This document shows positions 1 to 9,036 of a stretch of DNA of 19,581 bases, piece by piece; positions within the stretch are counted from its first letter, which is position 1; every line of letters begins with the position of its first letter. The notes under the pieces were generated by a model that saw only the letters and a list, made by a program, of their open reading frames with translations, was not told the origin of the DNA and did no database searches. The stretch covers positions 1-19,581 of the forward strand of contig CAVUOA010000007.1 of the NCBI GenBank assembly GCA_963742955.1, read 5' to 3'. The translations under genes and the position numbers were made by a program. Source of the stretch: CAVUOA01 sp963742955 (GTDB lineage Bacteria; Bacteroidota; Ignavibacteria; Tepidaquicellales; OLB5).

Positions 1-9
1 ATGCATACG

Positions 10-1671
10 CTAATTACTGCGTAAGAGTTTAAAGCTATTATCAGCCTTTAACAAGCTTTCTATAATAAATTGTTTTTTACTATTTTTAATGTAAAGACTG
101 GTAAATTTATTATTACCAGTTATTGGTCTATCGTAAATAAAAGTGACATTTGTGTAATTACTTGCTGCGGCTGAATCAATTTCTGGCCATAAAACTGGTC
201 TATCTGTAAATCCAATACCCTGGTTAAATACAATAATGTCAGGATTTTGATTAATTATGTAATTATAATCATATGAAATATGACCGCTAACTCCGTTTTT
301 ATATTTGTTTCCAAACCTTGCAATATGCTCATCTGTTAAGCCCCATGAGTCAATAGTATGGTGATTAAAATAATAAGAAAATGCGCCGTTTGCGTATGAT
401 ACTACTACAATATCAGAGGGTAATGCAGAAGCAAACCAGTTCCCCAGAATTTTAAGCTGTTTCACACTAACTTTCCAAGTATGTGCTGAATCTAACATAT
501 TGGAATTGGTAGAAGAATTTAATATCATTAAATAAGAGCAAATCAGGAAAATCGCAGGAAGTGAATATTTTGAAAAAGTGTATTTTTTGGGGAGAGGGAA
601 TTTTATCAATAAAAAGGCAGTGAAAATAGCTATAATCGGAATCAGGGGTTCAAAAAATCTCCAGGCGGGCATCCAGTCTCCACCAACTGATATGTAAAAC
701 AATGAATATATTCCAATTATGTATATGAAAAAAATGTTATGCGGATTAAATATTAAAATCCTTTTTTTACTATCAAATAAAATCTGCAGAAGCTTAAATA
801 ACATCAAAACCAAAACAGGAGCTGTTACAGTCATAAATCCATTAAAGTAGTTTATTCCATCGAGTATTTGCTTAGAAAGTGCCATTCCTGATTTGGCAGC
901 CAAGGCATTTGGCAATAAATAACCATAATAACTAATTCGCCAAACATTCCAAGGAATTGCCAATACGCTCATTCCGAATATAAGCCACAACATACTGAAC
1001 AATCTTTCTTTAATTGGATATTTTTTTTTGGCGTACGTTATATATATTAAGGCACAGAACAATAGCAAACACCCTTCCGGCCTCGTCATTGCGGCTAAAG
1101 AAATCAATATACCGCTAATAAACCATTTTGATTTGAATAAAAATAAAATGAATAAAAGAATTAAAAATGAGTATAGAGGAGATTCCAGACCTGAAACTGC
1201 ATAACATGCAAATATACCGGATGAAGATATTACTAAAAAAATATAAAGGGCAGAAATTTTCACAGCTGTTAATCTCAGGATAATAATAAAACTTAGGAAA
1301 ATAGTCAGAAATGAAAATAACAAACCCATACACCTGCCTAAAAGCGGGATATCTATTGATGTGATTAAGTTTGTACAAGCCAGTAAAATAATCCAAAGAA
1401 AATCCGAATATCCTTCAACATTTTGAAATTCATTAAACACCAGACCCTTACCGTCTACGAGGTTATGGGCATATCTGAAAGAAATATATGCGTCTTCAGC
1501 ATCAGTATTGTAAAGGAATATGTGATATATGAAAAGTAAAAAAAGACAAAATATAAGCACCCTGTACACAATTTTTATGGGAACGGACAAGTATCTTAAA
1601 AATAAGACAAATAATATTGTATATAATACCAGGAAAATTATGCTGCTGTAACTGTGTAAAACAGTGGTCAT
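10..1671 (-). CDS. GT-C fold integral membrane glycosyltransferase, AftB-like
   Basis: A 553-residue polytopic membrane protein with about 11-12 hydrophobic segments and a soluble C-terminal tail from roughly residue 390. It should transfer a sugar from a polyprenyl-phosphate donor on the outer face of the cytoplasmic membrane. Visible family signatures are the acidic pair E59-D60 followed by AYISFRYA in the first extracytoplasmic loop (the usual catalytic site of GT-C enzymes), VEGYSDFLW at 85-93, GLESPLY at 161-167, TRPEG at 196-200, an YYGYLLPN segment near 248-255, and GGDWMPAWRFF at 330-340. This set resembles the group that includes mycobacterial AftB and many uncharacterised LPS or capsule enzymes. 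Length is normal. It starts with ATG, 44 bases after the aminotransferase upstream, and ends in TAG just inside the window. Acceptor and donor cannot be read from sequence. Confidence 0.82.
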   Translation of the reverse strand: MTTVLHSYSSIIFLVLYTILFVLFLRYLSVPIKIVYRVLIFCLFLLFIYHIFLYNTDAEDAYISFRYAHNLVDGKGLVFNEFQNVEGYSDFLWIILLACTNLITSIDIPLLGRCMGLLFSFLTIFLSFIIILRLTAVKISALYIFLVISSSGIFACYAVSGLESPLYSFLILLFILFLFKSKWFISGILISLAAMTRPEGCLLLFCALIYITYAKKKYPIKERLFSMLWLIFGMSVLAIPWNVWRISYYGYLLPNALAAKSGMALSKQILDGINYFNGFMTVTAPVLVLMLFKLLQILFDSKKRILIFNPHNIFFIYIIGIYSLFYISVGGDWMPAWRFFEPLIPIIAIFTAFLLIKFPLPKKYTFSKYSLPAIFLICSYLMILNSSTNSNMLDSAHTWKVSVKQLKILGNWFASALPSDIVVVSYANGAFSYYFNHHTIDSWGLTDEHIARFGNKYKNGVSGHISYDYNYIINQNPDIIVFNQGIGFTDRPVLWPEIDSAAASNYTNVTFIYDRPITGNNKFTSLYIKNSKKQFIIESLLKADNSFKLLRSN

Positions 1672-1715
1672 ATTTCAGTAGTAAATATTAATGAGACGCG
1701 TTATTAGATAAATAT

Positions 1716-2864
1716 TTAAGATTTTACAGGAAAAATTTTTATTGCGTTTTTAATTTCATTTGCAATTAATTTTATATTATTACTGCTTAGCTTGGAATAA
1801 AAAGGCAGCGTTATTTCATTATCTGAAACATATTCTGTATTAGGAAGATTTGTTCTGAATTTTTTATAAATGGAAAATCTATGCACCGGCGGATAATGGA
1901 TACTTGTTTGTATACCTTTCTCCAGCAAATAGTTTCTAACTTTATCTCGTTTTACAGAATTCGATCCATTAAGGACAATAGGAAATATGTAATTGGATAC
2001 GAATGAAGGATTATTCAAGAATGGAATAATTATACTTCCGGTTTCTTTTAATTGTTCAATATACATCAATCTAAGTTGTATTCTCTTTTTCAAATCCATT
2101 TTTAGTTTTTTAAGCTGTGCTATTCCTATTGAAGCCCGGATGTCGTCTAATCTGTAATTGTATCCAAGGTTAACTATGTCATAGCCCGAACTGTGTCCCT
2201 TAGACCTTTCATATGAAAGTGTTGTCATACCATGAGACCTTAGTAATCTGGCAATACGGAAATATTCCTCATTATCTGTAACAATCATTCCACCTTCACC
2301 AATACTAATATTTTTATTTGAAAAAAAGCTAAAACACCCGATATCACCGATAGTTCCCAGTTTCTTACTTTTGAATTCTGAAAGCGGGGCATGAGATGCA
2401 TCTTCAATAACTTTCAATTTATGTTTTTGGGCCATTTTTAATATCAGGTCCATATCACAAGGAAAACCGCCATAATGCATTACTATTATAGCTTTGGTTT
2501 TTTTTGTAATAAGAGATTCTATCATTTTGGCATTAATTGTCAAATCCTCTGGACCGTTAATATCACAAAATACAGGTCGGGCATTTACATATCTTATAAC
2601 ATTAACAGTAGCTGCAAAAGTCAATGATGGACATATTACTTCGTCATTTTCCTTTATACCTGCTAAAATAAGAGCCAGATGAAGAGCTGCAGTGCAATTT
2701 GTAACAGCAACCGCGTACGTTGCTCCAATCATATTTGCGAAAAGTTTCTCAAATTCAATAGTGCGAGGACCAGTAGAAATCCACTTAGATTTAAGTGTTT
2801 TCAGAACGGCATTTTCTTCTTTCGAATCAAAATTAAGGTCAAATAGCGGAACATTGATTGTCAT
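1716..2864 (-). CDS. DegT/DnrJ/EryC1/StrS-family sugar aminotransferase (third of three)
   Basis: A 382-residue, full-length PLP-dependent fold-type I aminotransferase that would convert a nucleotide-linked keto-sugar to an amino sugar, usually with glutamate as donor. Visible motifs: TNCTAALHLAL at 55-65 (phosphate-binding region), EDASH at 154-158 with D155 holding the pyridine nitrogen, FFSNKNISIGEGG at 180-192 with K184 as the Schiff-base lysine, and GYNYRLDDIRASIG, the typical conserved segment after it. The ATG overlaps the upstream SDR gene's TAA by one base (TAATG), so translation is probably coupled. With the SDR and nucleotidyltransferase directly upstream, it forms a compact amino-sugar synthesis set. 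Sugar position and stereochemistry are not predictable here. Confidence 0.93.
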   Translation of the reverse strand: MTINVPLFDLNFDSKEENAVLKTLKSKWISTGPRTIEFEKLFANMIGATYAVAVTNCTAALHLALILAGIKENDEVICPSLTFAATVNVIRYVNARPVFCDINGPEDLTINAKMIESLITKKTKAIIVMHYGGFPCDMDLILKMAQKHKLKVIEDASHAPLSEFKSKKLGTIGDIGCFSFFSNKNISIGEGGMIVTDNEEYFRIARLLRSHGMTTLSYERSKGHSSGYDIVNLGYNYRLDDIRASIGIAQLKKLKMDLKKRIQLRLMYIEQLKETGSIIIPFLNNPSFVSNYIFPIVLNGSNSVKRDKVRNYLLEKGIQTSIHYPPVHRFSIYKKFRTNLPNTEYVSDNEITLPFYSKLSSNNIKLIANEIKNAIKIFPVKS

Positions 2865-3841
2865 TATTTATTGTTGTAGTAATAATTTAAGTCCGTATTT
2901 TTAAATATTCCTTTTTTAATTGCAGAGTTTATTTCATTTATACCATCAATTACTTTTACTGACGGGTTAAATTTTAGAATTTTTTTAATTTTATCAAAGT
3001 TGACCCGGTAATCCCTCGGATCTTCTTTTTTATCTATATATTCAATTTTTGCTGATGGATATATTTTTAATATTAAGTCAGCAAGCATTTTCTTTTGATA
3101 ATTTTCTTCAGTTCCTCCTACACCAAGAATAATTTTATTCATTGTTTTACTGTCTTTGTTAAGTGCAAGGTGTATAGCTCTCGAGATATCTTTGACATGG
3201 CAGTAGGGCCGCCAGAAATTTTTCCCGTAGATTTTGAGAGTGCGGCCGAGAGCAATTTCTTTAATAAACTCATTTACAGTAAGGTCAAACCTCATTCTTG
3301 CCGAGAGCCCATATGCTGTGGCAAATCTTAAAATAATAGGAGTGAACCCGGTATTTATCTTCGAATTCATCATATACTTTTCAAATTTAACCTTTAAGGT
3401 AGCATATAAAGACACAGGTGCTAAAGTCGAATTCTCATTAACATATCCGGTGTCTTTCATTTTGCCGTAATTACTGCATGTTGAAGCAAATATAAATCTT
3501 TTGACATTTTTTGATTTTATGCAAATATCATAAAGCATTTTTGCTCCCAACCAGTTTGTTTCTTTGGCAAGCTCAGGCTGCTCAGAGCATGCGGGGTCTC
3601 CAACAATCGCAGCAAGATGAATAACCGCTTCTACATCTTTTAAGTAATGTCTTGCATCAGATTCATTTCTGATATCTCCCTTTACAAACTCGAATCTTTT
3701 ATCATTAAATACCCCCAGTAAAGATGTGCCGTCAAACAGAAGGGAATCAATTCCCCTAACAAGATAACCCTTTTCTATTAAATATCTTGTTAGAACAGAA
3801 CCTATATAACCTGCAGCACCGGTAATTAAAACCCTTTTCAT
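2864..3841 (-). CDS. NAD-dependent epimerase/dehydratase (extended SDR)
   Basis: A Rossmann-fold nucleotide-sugar epimerase or dehydratase of about 325 residues. Counting from the chosen ATG, GAAGYIGS at 8-15 is the NAD-binding glycine motif, STCSNYG at 120-126 supplies the active-site Ser/Thr region, and Y146-x3-K150 is the catalytic pair. An upstream in-frame TTG at 3850 would add three residues, but ATG at 3841 gives the family's normal N-terminus (MKRVLITGAAG) and lies 5 bases after the nucleotidyltransferase stop. Coupled by TAATG to the aminotransferase downstream. The natural reading is nucleotidyltransferase, then SDR, then DegT: activation of a sugar phosphate, making of a keto intermediate, transamination. 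Epimerase versus dehydratase is not resolved. Confidence 0.9.
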   Translation of the reverse strand: MKRVLITGAAGYIGSVLTRYLIEKGYLVRGIDSLLFDGTSLLGVFNDKRFEFVKGDIRNESDARHYLKDVEAVIHLAAIVGDPACSEQPELAKETNWLGAKMLYDICIKSKNVKRFIFASTCSNYGKMKDTGYVNENSTLAPVSLYATLKVKFEKYMMNSKINTGFTPIILRFATAYGLSARMRFDLTVNEFIKEIALGRTLKIYGKNFWRPYCHVKDISRAIHLALNKDSKTMNKIILGVGGTEENYQKKMLADLILKIYPSAKIEYIDKKEDPRDYRVNFDKIKKILKFNPSVKVIDGINEINSAIKKGIFKNTDLNYYYNNK

Positions 3842-3846
3842 TAAAA

Positions 3847-4548
3847 TCAACTATCCTTCTTAAAATGTTTCTGGTAAATTTCTCCAGCTTTTTCATAATC
3901 GGTAAGCTGTCCGATATCAAGCCAGTATGAGTTTAATTCATATTTTGCAATTGCAGTTTTATTTTCTATCATGCTTTTCATTAATGTATCCATTCCGTAA
4001 TATTGGTCACCAGGTATATAATTGAAAATCTCCGGTTTCATAACATATATGCCTGCAAGCGCATATGTTATTATATCAGGTTTTTCCTCAATATCTGTAA
4101 CAAAATCACCGTTGAATTTGATATTCCCAAAAGCATAGGGAGTAATAATTTTTTTTATAGAAATTGTCAGTGCTGTATTATTTTTAACAGAAAACTCATA
4201 GAAATCAGAGAAGTTGATCAGGGTTAATATATCTCCGTTCATTACAATAAACGGTTCGTCGAGCCGGTCTTTTAATAATGTCAATGGTCCTGCAGTGCCG
4301 AGAGGTTTCGATTCTCTGCTAATCGTTAGCTTAACTCCGTATCTTGAGCCGTCTCCGAAGAAATTTTCGATATATTCAGATTTGTAGTTTGTAGCTAAAT
4401 ATATCTCATCGAATCCAAAAAGCTTGAACCGTTCTATTTGAATTTCCAGAACAGCCTTCTCGCCAATCGGCAGCAATGGCTTGGGTATAACCTCTGTAAA
4501 CGGTTTTAACCTGCTTCCCAGTCCCCCGGCAAGGATAACTGCTTTCAA
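3847..4548 (-). CDS. Sugar-1-phosphate nucleotidyltransferase
   Basis: A 233-residue NTP_transferase enzyme that would make an NDP-sugar from NTP and a sugar 1-phosphate. GGLGSRLKPFT at 8-18 binds the triphosphate, PKPLLPIG at 22-29 carries the conserved lysine, LGTAGPL at 84-90 and NGD at 104-106 (metal-binding aspartate) follow, and WLDIG lies near 209. It is closest in pattern to mannose-1-phosphate guanylyltransferase-like and heptose-1-phosphate nucleotidyltransferase proteins, with no C-terminal hexapeptide or cupin domain. The start is TTG, directly after an in-frame TAA, and the family's N-terminus begins exactly there, so no ATG is available. It opens the last gene block after a 168-base spacer. 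Nucleotide and sugar specificity are open. Confidence 0.9.
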   Translation of the reverse strand: MKAVILAGGLGSRLKPFTEVIPKPLLPIGEKAVLEIQIERFKLFGFDEIYLATNYKSEYIENFFGDGSRYGVKLTISRESKPLGTAGPLTLLKDRLDEPFIVMNGDILTLINFSDFYEFSVKNNTALTISIKKIITPYAFGNIKFNGDFVTDIEEKPDIITYALAGIYVMKPEIFNYIPGDQYYGMDTLMKSMIENKTAIAKYELNSYWLDIGQLTDYEKAGEIYQKHFKKDS

Positions 4549-4612
4549 TTATTGTAATCCTTCCCCGGGTTATGAAATTGACCCCGATTTTTTAAAACAT
4601 TAATCATATTTC

Positions 4613-4620
4613 CAAAAATA
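4613..4620 (-). promoter_or_regulatory. Possible TAnnTTTG -7 element in the 168-base spacer
   Basis: The spacer 4549-4716 reads TATTTTTG on the minus strand, matching the TAnnTTTG -7 box of Bacteroidota promoters about 65 bases before the nucleotidyltransferase start. I see no TTTG -33 box at the right distance, so this is weak. Otherwise the spacer shows no ORF of note, no convincing terminator hairpin and no repeat. Confidence 0.15.
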
Positions 4621-4716
4621 GCGAATTATTTCGAGTATTTGTATATCCCTCTTTTGGACGCCTGAATTAGAAATGGTTTTTCAGGGAATTTAAGCTACGA
4701 ATGAATGTTAATAAGT

Positions 4717-5424
4717 TTATTTGAGGATTTGCTGAGTTTCTTCAATACCGCAGTTCATCAAAACATCAATAACGGAAAGCCCGCTTACAAATTCTTTTGT
4801 GTTGAACTGTTTATAAACCGGTTGTTTGAAATTTTGATATGTAAGCTTAATGCCGGTTTGTTCGAATTTTTCGTTTTCCTGATATTTATCAGCCCCGCCC
4901 CCGCAGATATATTCGCTGCCGCCAAGCGAGGTAACTATAGAAATCAGCAAATCGGTAGCTTTTCCTTTCGGTGTTAAAGATGATGCTAGAATCGTATTTG
5001 AGTTGTCAATATTCAGGATTTTGCAAAGTGAGTTTATTACATTTAAATTGTATTCGAGCAAATGATTTGTTTCAAATAATATGAGGCTCTCTAAAATACT
5101 GAATACTTCATTATAGAAGGGTGCTTTTTTATAGTTAATGCTGATGGTCTTAATCAGCTTTTCTCTCCACGGTGTCAAGTTGTTAATTTCCATTTGATTA
5201 ATATCACGCAGCCCGCTGTATGACCTGACAATAGGCATGGTAATCCATGCAGGTTCACCGGAAACAAGAATCTTAACACGGTTTGCCCAGAATCCGCCTG
5301 TTTTAGGGAACTGAACGTTATCAAGGATTACGAATATATCTGATTTTAATATTTTATCGAAGAATCCGAGCCAGGGGAAAAAAGAGGGCTGGTGAATAGC
5401 AACCGATAATTTTTCAGAAGTCAT
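4717..5424 (-). CDS. WbqC-family protein
   Basis: A 235-residue soluble protein of the WbqC-like family, which is common in O-antigen and capsule loci and has no firmly assigned reaction. Recognisable parts: HQPSFFPWLGFFDKI at 11-25, FVILDNVQF at 31-39, the NRVKI segment near 48-52, GGGADKYQ in the middle-to-C-terminal part, and LSVIDVLMNCG close to the end. Length is typical. The ATG overlaps the stop of the upstream NodB-like gene by 4 bases (ATGA). The neighbours suggest it acts with the aminotransferase and NodB-like protein just upstream, probably on an amino-sugar or its acyl group; that role is inference from context. Confidence 0.9.
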   Translation of the reverse strand: MTSEKLSVAIHQPSFFPWLGFFDKILKSDIFVILDNVQFPKTGGFWANRVKILVSGEPAWITMPIVRSYSGLRDINQMEINNLTPWREKLIKTISINYKKAPFYNEVFSILESLILFETNHLLEYNLNVINSLCKILNIDNSNTILASSLTPKGKATDLLISIVTSLGGSEYICGGGADKYQENEKFEQTGIKLTYQNFKQPVYKQFNTKEFVSGLSVIDVLMNCGIEETQQILK

Positions 5425-6161
5425 ATAATATCTTTAACGACTATTATTGCATTTTTCTTGTAATAATCAATCATATTATCGCTTACACTCCGGAATGCTT
5501 TTTCAAGTTTTTCAATTTGCGGAATACGTTCATTTGTCCACCAGGTGTCGTGTGTGTTCACGTGAGCTTTTTTTACTGATTTATCTTCAAGCACGTCACG
5601 AATTGTTTTTTCCCTCCACCTTCCGTTGGAATCTGAAACGTAAACTACTTCGCTTTTGAACAAATCTTTATTGTAAGCATTAATTAATCCTGCGTAGTTA
5701 TCCTGCAGGCTCAATGTTTTTTCATTCGGGTTATGGAAAGAGAAAGAATCAATGGAAGTTTCCAGAGCGTTTTCCAGAATTTTCTTTTCATACTTAATCA
5801 AGTCTTCTATATTAGTGTATATTTTATCACCGTGAAAGCCGCAATCGAAGTGCAAACCGATTTTGTGCCCGTTTGATATCCATTTTTTAAAAAGACTTAC
5901 ATTATCAGCATCCCAAAAATTATAGTAATTGCAATGGAGCTGTACAAAAAACACTGCGCAAATCCCTTCCTCTGTATCTATGGATGCAAGAGTGTCCATT
6001 TCTGTTGTGGAGTACTCAACGTCATGACGCCAAATTGCAAAACTATCTTTGTTAATATAATCGGTAAAAGAAACAAACGGAAAGCGTTCTTTTGCCAGCC
6101 TGATTAATGACCTATATTCGTCAAGTGTAAACGGACAGTTTGTTTTAATTTGTTTTGGCAT
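5421..6161 (-). CDS. NodB-like (CE4-related) polysaccharide deacetylase-type protein
   Basis: A 246-residue protein with the pattern of the short, cytoplasmic NodB-homology proteins found in glycan loci. RHDVEY at 45-50 replaces the classic TFDD motif and offers H46/D47; GLHFD at 102-106 gives H104; FHNP at 142-145 and NTHD at 202-205 are further conserved His-containing stations. No signal peptide or membrane segment is visible, so it should act on a nucleotide sugar or a lipid-linked precursor inside the cell, not on finished wall polymer. ATG follows the aminotransferase stop with no spacer (TAAATG), and its own stop overlaps the WbqC start. Hydrolase activity is expected from the fold but not shown; the motifs depart from canonical CE4. 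Confidence 0.78.
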   Translation of the reverse strand: MPKQIKTNCPFTLDEYRSLIRLAKERFPFVSFTDYINKDSFAIWRHDVEYSTTEMDTLASIDTEEGICAVFFVQLHCNYYNFWDADNVSLFKKWISNGHKIGLHFDCGFHGDKIYTNIEDLIKYEKKILENALETSIDSFSFHNPNEKTLSLQDNYAGLINAYNKDLFKSEVVYVSDSNGRWREKTIRDVLEDKSVKKAHVNTHDTWWTNERIPQIEKLEKAFRSVSDNMIDYYKKNAIIVVKDII

Positions 6162-7328
6162 TTACGAAAATTGTTTAATTGTTTTGTAAAGACCTTCTGC
6201 ATAACGCTTTATTCTTTCATCTTCAACAGGGCTTAAAACAGTATTCAGCATTCTGGGCACAAGATATTCTGCATTTGGACAAAGTCCTTTTTCAAAATTC
6301 ACCTTCCCTACGTAATGAGGGCATGCAGTCGGGCAGCCTTTTGAGTATGCTTTTGGCTCTTTGAATACCGGGTACATATATACAGGGCTTGGTTCCATTC
6401 CAAAAACACCATAAGGGATAAATGAAGGCAAAAAGTAATCAGCGCCGTTTGACCTTAATGCATTCATGAATTCTTTATAATCTATTCCTTTTTCGTCTCC
6501 CCGGTAAACAGCAGCCCATATATGATATGCGCACCAGTTATTGGAAGGAATTTGCTGCGGTACAATCCAGTCACAACCCTTTACGGCATCTGAATAAAGC
6601 CCAGCGAGTTCATGGTCTTTATTTACATAATATTTGGCATGTTCCCATTGTGCAATTGCAAGTGCTGCAACAACACCGGGCATGCTGTAATTCCAGTTTA
6701 ACCGTTCAGGTATTCTGCCGAAACTGGTGAATTTTGACATTTCAGCAAAATTTTCATTGTTAATAATTAAAAATCCACCGTGCCCTGTACTAAGCTGTTT
6801 CCGGTGGTTAAAGCTGAAACAACCGAAATCTCCGTGAAGTCCTGCATATTTTCCGTTTTGGGTTGCAAACAATGAATGAGCGCAGTCTTCTATTACCGGT
6901 AAATGGTGTTCATCTGCTATTTTGAGAATCTTATCCATTTCACACATACTGCCGAAGTGATGAGTGCAGATTATTGCTTTAGTGCGTGAAGTAATTCTTT
7001 TTTTAATTGAATCAGGGTCAACGTTCATTTTATGTATGTCAATATCAGCAAAAACAGGAACTGCATTATTGTACATCACAGCCATTCCCGCAAATGTAAC
7101 AATAGGATCAACTATTACTTCATCTCCGGGTCCGGCTCCGATAATTTGAAGAGATATATGCAAAGCTCCCATACAAGAATTAACCGGAAGAATCTTTTTG
7201 GCCGGATAATCTTTCGCAATCAAAGCGGCAAGTTCGCCCGTAATTTTTTCCGAAGCGCTGTCCTGGTTCGAATCCAGCCAGCGTTTCAGCATGTCAAACT
7301 CCAAATTGGTATAGGTTCTGGTTGCCAT
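6162..7328 (-). CDS. DegT/DnrJ/EryC1/StrS-family sugar aminotransferase (second of three)
   Basis: A 388-residue PLP-dependent sugar aminotransferase. VNSCMGALHISL at 49-60 is the cofactor phosphate region, EDCAH at 147-151 contains D148, and FNHRKQLSTGHGG at 173-185 carries the Schiff-base K177. The C-terminal part has a cysteine-bearing loop, GCPTACPHY around 331-339 with C332 and C336, then C350 in GLCPNAE, typical of one subgroup of the family. It is divergent from the other two DegT proteins of the window (different PLP-lysine context and N-terminus), so it probably serves another sugar. Its ATG overlaps the TAA of the Gfo/Idh/MocA gene by one base, which argues that the two enzymes work in succession: oxidation to a keto-sugar, then transamination. 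Confidence 0.92.
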   Translation of the reverse strand: MATRTYTNLEFDMLKRWLDSNQDSASEKITGELAALIAKDYPAKKILPVNSCMGALHISLQIIGAGPGDEVIVDPIVTFAGMAVMYNNAVPVFADIDIHKMNVDPDSIKKRITSRTKAIICTHHFGSMCEMDKILKIADEHHLPVIEDCAHSLFATQNGKYAGLHGDFGCFSFNHRKQLSTGHGGFLIINNENFAEMSKFTSFGRIPERLNWNYSMPGVVAALAIAQWEHAKYYVNKDHELAGLYSDAVKGCDWIVPQQIPSNNWCAYHIWAAVYRGDEKGIDYKEFMNALRSNGADYFLPSFIPYGVFGMEPSPVYMYPVFKEPKAYSKGCPTACPHYVGKVNFEKGLCPNAEYLVPRMLNTVLSPVEDERIKRYAEGLYKTIKQFS

Positions 7329-8326
7329 TAAATATTAATTTTAATTGGTTGATTTTCTTTTACGGAATTTTCGACAGCGCTTATAAATTCAAAATTTTTC
7401 AAAGCCTCGGCAAACGAATTCATCGGTTCTGATTTATTTTCAATTGCGTTAACCAAATTTTCGAATTGCAGCAGAAGGTCGATTTTTTTTTGCTCAACAT
7501 TAATAAGAGATTTTTCAAGCTCTCCGTGTTTGAGCTTGTAAATGTCTCTGCCGATAATACTTCCTTCAGTTCCCCAAATTTCGATGTTGAAATCCGGAGG
7601 TCTGAAAGCAGATGCCGAACAAACCAGTTCTCCTACGGCGCCATTTTTAAACTTTGCATTTATAATAAATGTATCTTTTCCCAGTTTTTTCTTCAATTCA
7701 AATGCGTTTCCAAGAGCGAATACTTCTGTTATTTCGCCGCCTATCCAGCGAAAAATATCAATAGCGTGGATTGCTCCGGAATGCAAATAATTATATATAT
7801 CTTCCGGAAAATCATCCCACCATTTTTTATTGGGATTATTAAATGCATCTATTAAATTAAAATTATATGTAGTCCTGATAAATTTTATCTTACCAATTTC
7901 GCCGTTGTTTACCATTTTTTCCGGTATCGAATACTGTTCCCTGAACCTGCAATTCATACCGGCTTGAAGTAACCTGCCCGAATTATTTAATGATTCTTTA
8001 ATTTTATCAAAATCTTTCTTAAAATAAGAAAGCGGTTTTTCACAGATTATGTTTTTCCCGTGAGCAAGTGATGTTATTATATGTTCTGTATGAAAATTGA
8101 CCGGTGAAGCTATTAATACTATATCGATATTTTCCTTTTCCAGTGCGCTGTTAAGGCTGCTGTAAACCGAAGCGAAATTAAATTCATTTTTAAATTCTTC
8201 CCTGTTTTTACTGGCGGGAGAAACAACTGCTGTTTCCAGAACAGCATAATCAGAGTCATTAATGGCGCTGCAGTGTCTTTTTGCCATATTTCCGGAGCCG
8301 ACTATGCAAATCCTGTATTTGTTCAA
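7328..8326 (-). CDS. Gfo/Idh/MocA-family NAD(P)-dependent sugar oxidoreductase
   Basis: A 332-residue oxidoreductase. GSGNMAKRH at 10-18 is the Rossmann dinucleotide motif, ASPVNFHTEH at 73-82 and CEKPLS at 95-100 (with the conserved EKP lysine) are family hallmarks, and GAIHAIDIFRWIGG at 184-197 contributes the active-site histidine. In glycan loci such enzymes (for example the WlbA/WbpB group) oxidise a ring hydroxyl of a nucleotide sugar before a DegT enzyme transaminates it, and that partner follows directly. The start is TTG, overlapping the TGA of the upstream gene as TTGA; the next in-frame ATG falls inside the Rossmann motif, so TTG must be used. Substrate is not identifiable. Confidence 0.92.
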   Translation of the reverse strand: MNKYRICIVGSGNMAKRHCSAINDSDYAVLETAVVSPASKNREEFKNEFNFASVYSSLNSALEKENIDIVLIASPVNFHTEHIITSLAHGKNIICEKPLSYFKKDFDKIKESLNNSGRLLQAGMNCRFREQYSIPEKMVNNGEIGKIKFIRTTYNFNLIDAFNNPNKKWWDDFPEDIYNYLHSGAIHAIDIFRWIGGEITEVFALGNAFELKKKLGKDTFIINAKFKNGAVGELVCSASAFRPPDFNIEIWGTEGSIIGRDIYKLKHGELEKSLINVEQKKIDLLLQFENLVNAIENKSEPMNSFAEALKNFEFISAVENSVKENQPIKINI

Positions 8327-9036
8327 AGCAAATTTCCTTTCAGAAATTTTTCGGCTATATCTATTAATTTCTTTGTTTCAATGTGTTTTTCATTTACATA
8401 TTCAAGCAAAGATATCAGCAAATCTCGTGAACCCCTGGTTTGATTATTGCGGTATTTGCGGAGCTTCTCCGGATTCTTATAATACTGTTTTGCTTCATTA
8501 TACCTGTATTTATTCTCCGTATTTAGGAAAATATGTATAGGATGAAAATTGAAAATGTTTAATCCCTTATCGTTGAGGTCAATGCCGGCGGAATCGAATG
8601 AGTAACCATAAGTCCAATGCACATCATCTTCCCAGTTAAACGGGATTCTCACCATTCCTGTCCATAATTTGAAAGGATTAATTCCCTTTTGGTAAGGCAG
8701 GAAATGATTTGCATCATAAACTAAGCTCTTGCCGGCAAAAATTTTTAAAATACCGGTGCTTTGGAACATTGAGTGCGAGCGGACCCCTTTTGCATCAGGA
8801 TGGATTTCCAGAAGCTCATCAATAATATCTTCTACACTTTTTTCGCTTCCTTCGAGCAGGGGATTAAAGTTCGGGTGGATTCCAATTTCGAACAAGTCTT
8901 TTCTGCAATTTGAAAGTACAGTGGAGTGATGTGTTGAAAAGAGGGTGCACTTCACATTATATTTTTCAAAAACAGAAAGAGTATCGGAAATTATTTCTTC
9001 AGGTGCCCAATCTATGTCTGTTGTGAATGATATCAT
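8323..9036 (-). CDS. NodB-like deacetylase-type protein, WbmS/WalW-like pattern
   Basis: A 237-residue protein without signal peptide. TDID at 6-9, THHS at 35-38, IHPNFNP at 53-59, VRSH at 85-88 and FNFHPIH at 162-168 form the spaced Asp/His motifs of a NodB-homology barrel, in the variant seen in short glycan-locus proteins that I associate, with limited certainty, with the WbmS/WalW group. It is not a close copy of the other NodB-like protein at 5421-6161: motif sequences and spacing differ. It overlaps the formyltransferase stop by ATGA and the oxidoreductase start by TTGA, so it sits in the middle of a translationally coupled amino-sugar block. A cytoplasmic deacylase acting on the same sugar is the simplest reading. 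Confidence 0.75.
   Translation of the reverse strand: MISFTTDIDWAPEEIISDTLSVFEKYNVKCTLFSTHHSTVLSNCRKDLFEIGIHPNFNPLLEGSEKSVEDIIDELLEIHPDAKGVRSHSMFQSTGILKIFAGKSLVYDANHFLPYQKGINPFKLWTGMVRIPFNWEDDVHWTYGYSFDSAGIDLNDKGLNIFNFHPIHIFLNTENKYRYNEAKQYYKNPEKLRKYRNNQTRGSRDLLISLLEYVNEKHIETKKLIDIAEKFLKGNLL

Noticed and set aside
7466..7855. Plus-strand open frame of 129 codons, and other plus-strand frames across the window
   Set aside because: All lie antisense within well-supported minus-strand genes, show no recognisable motif and have compositions expected from reverse reading of AT-rich code.
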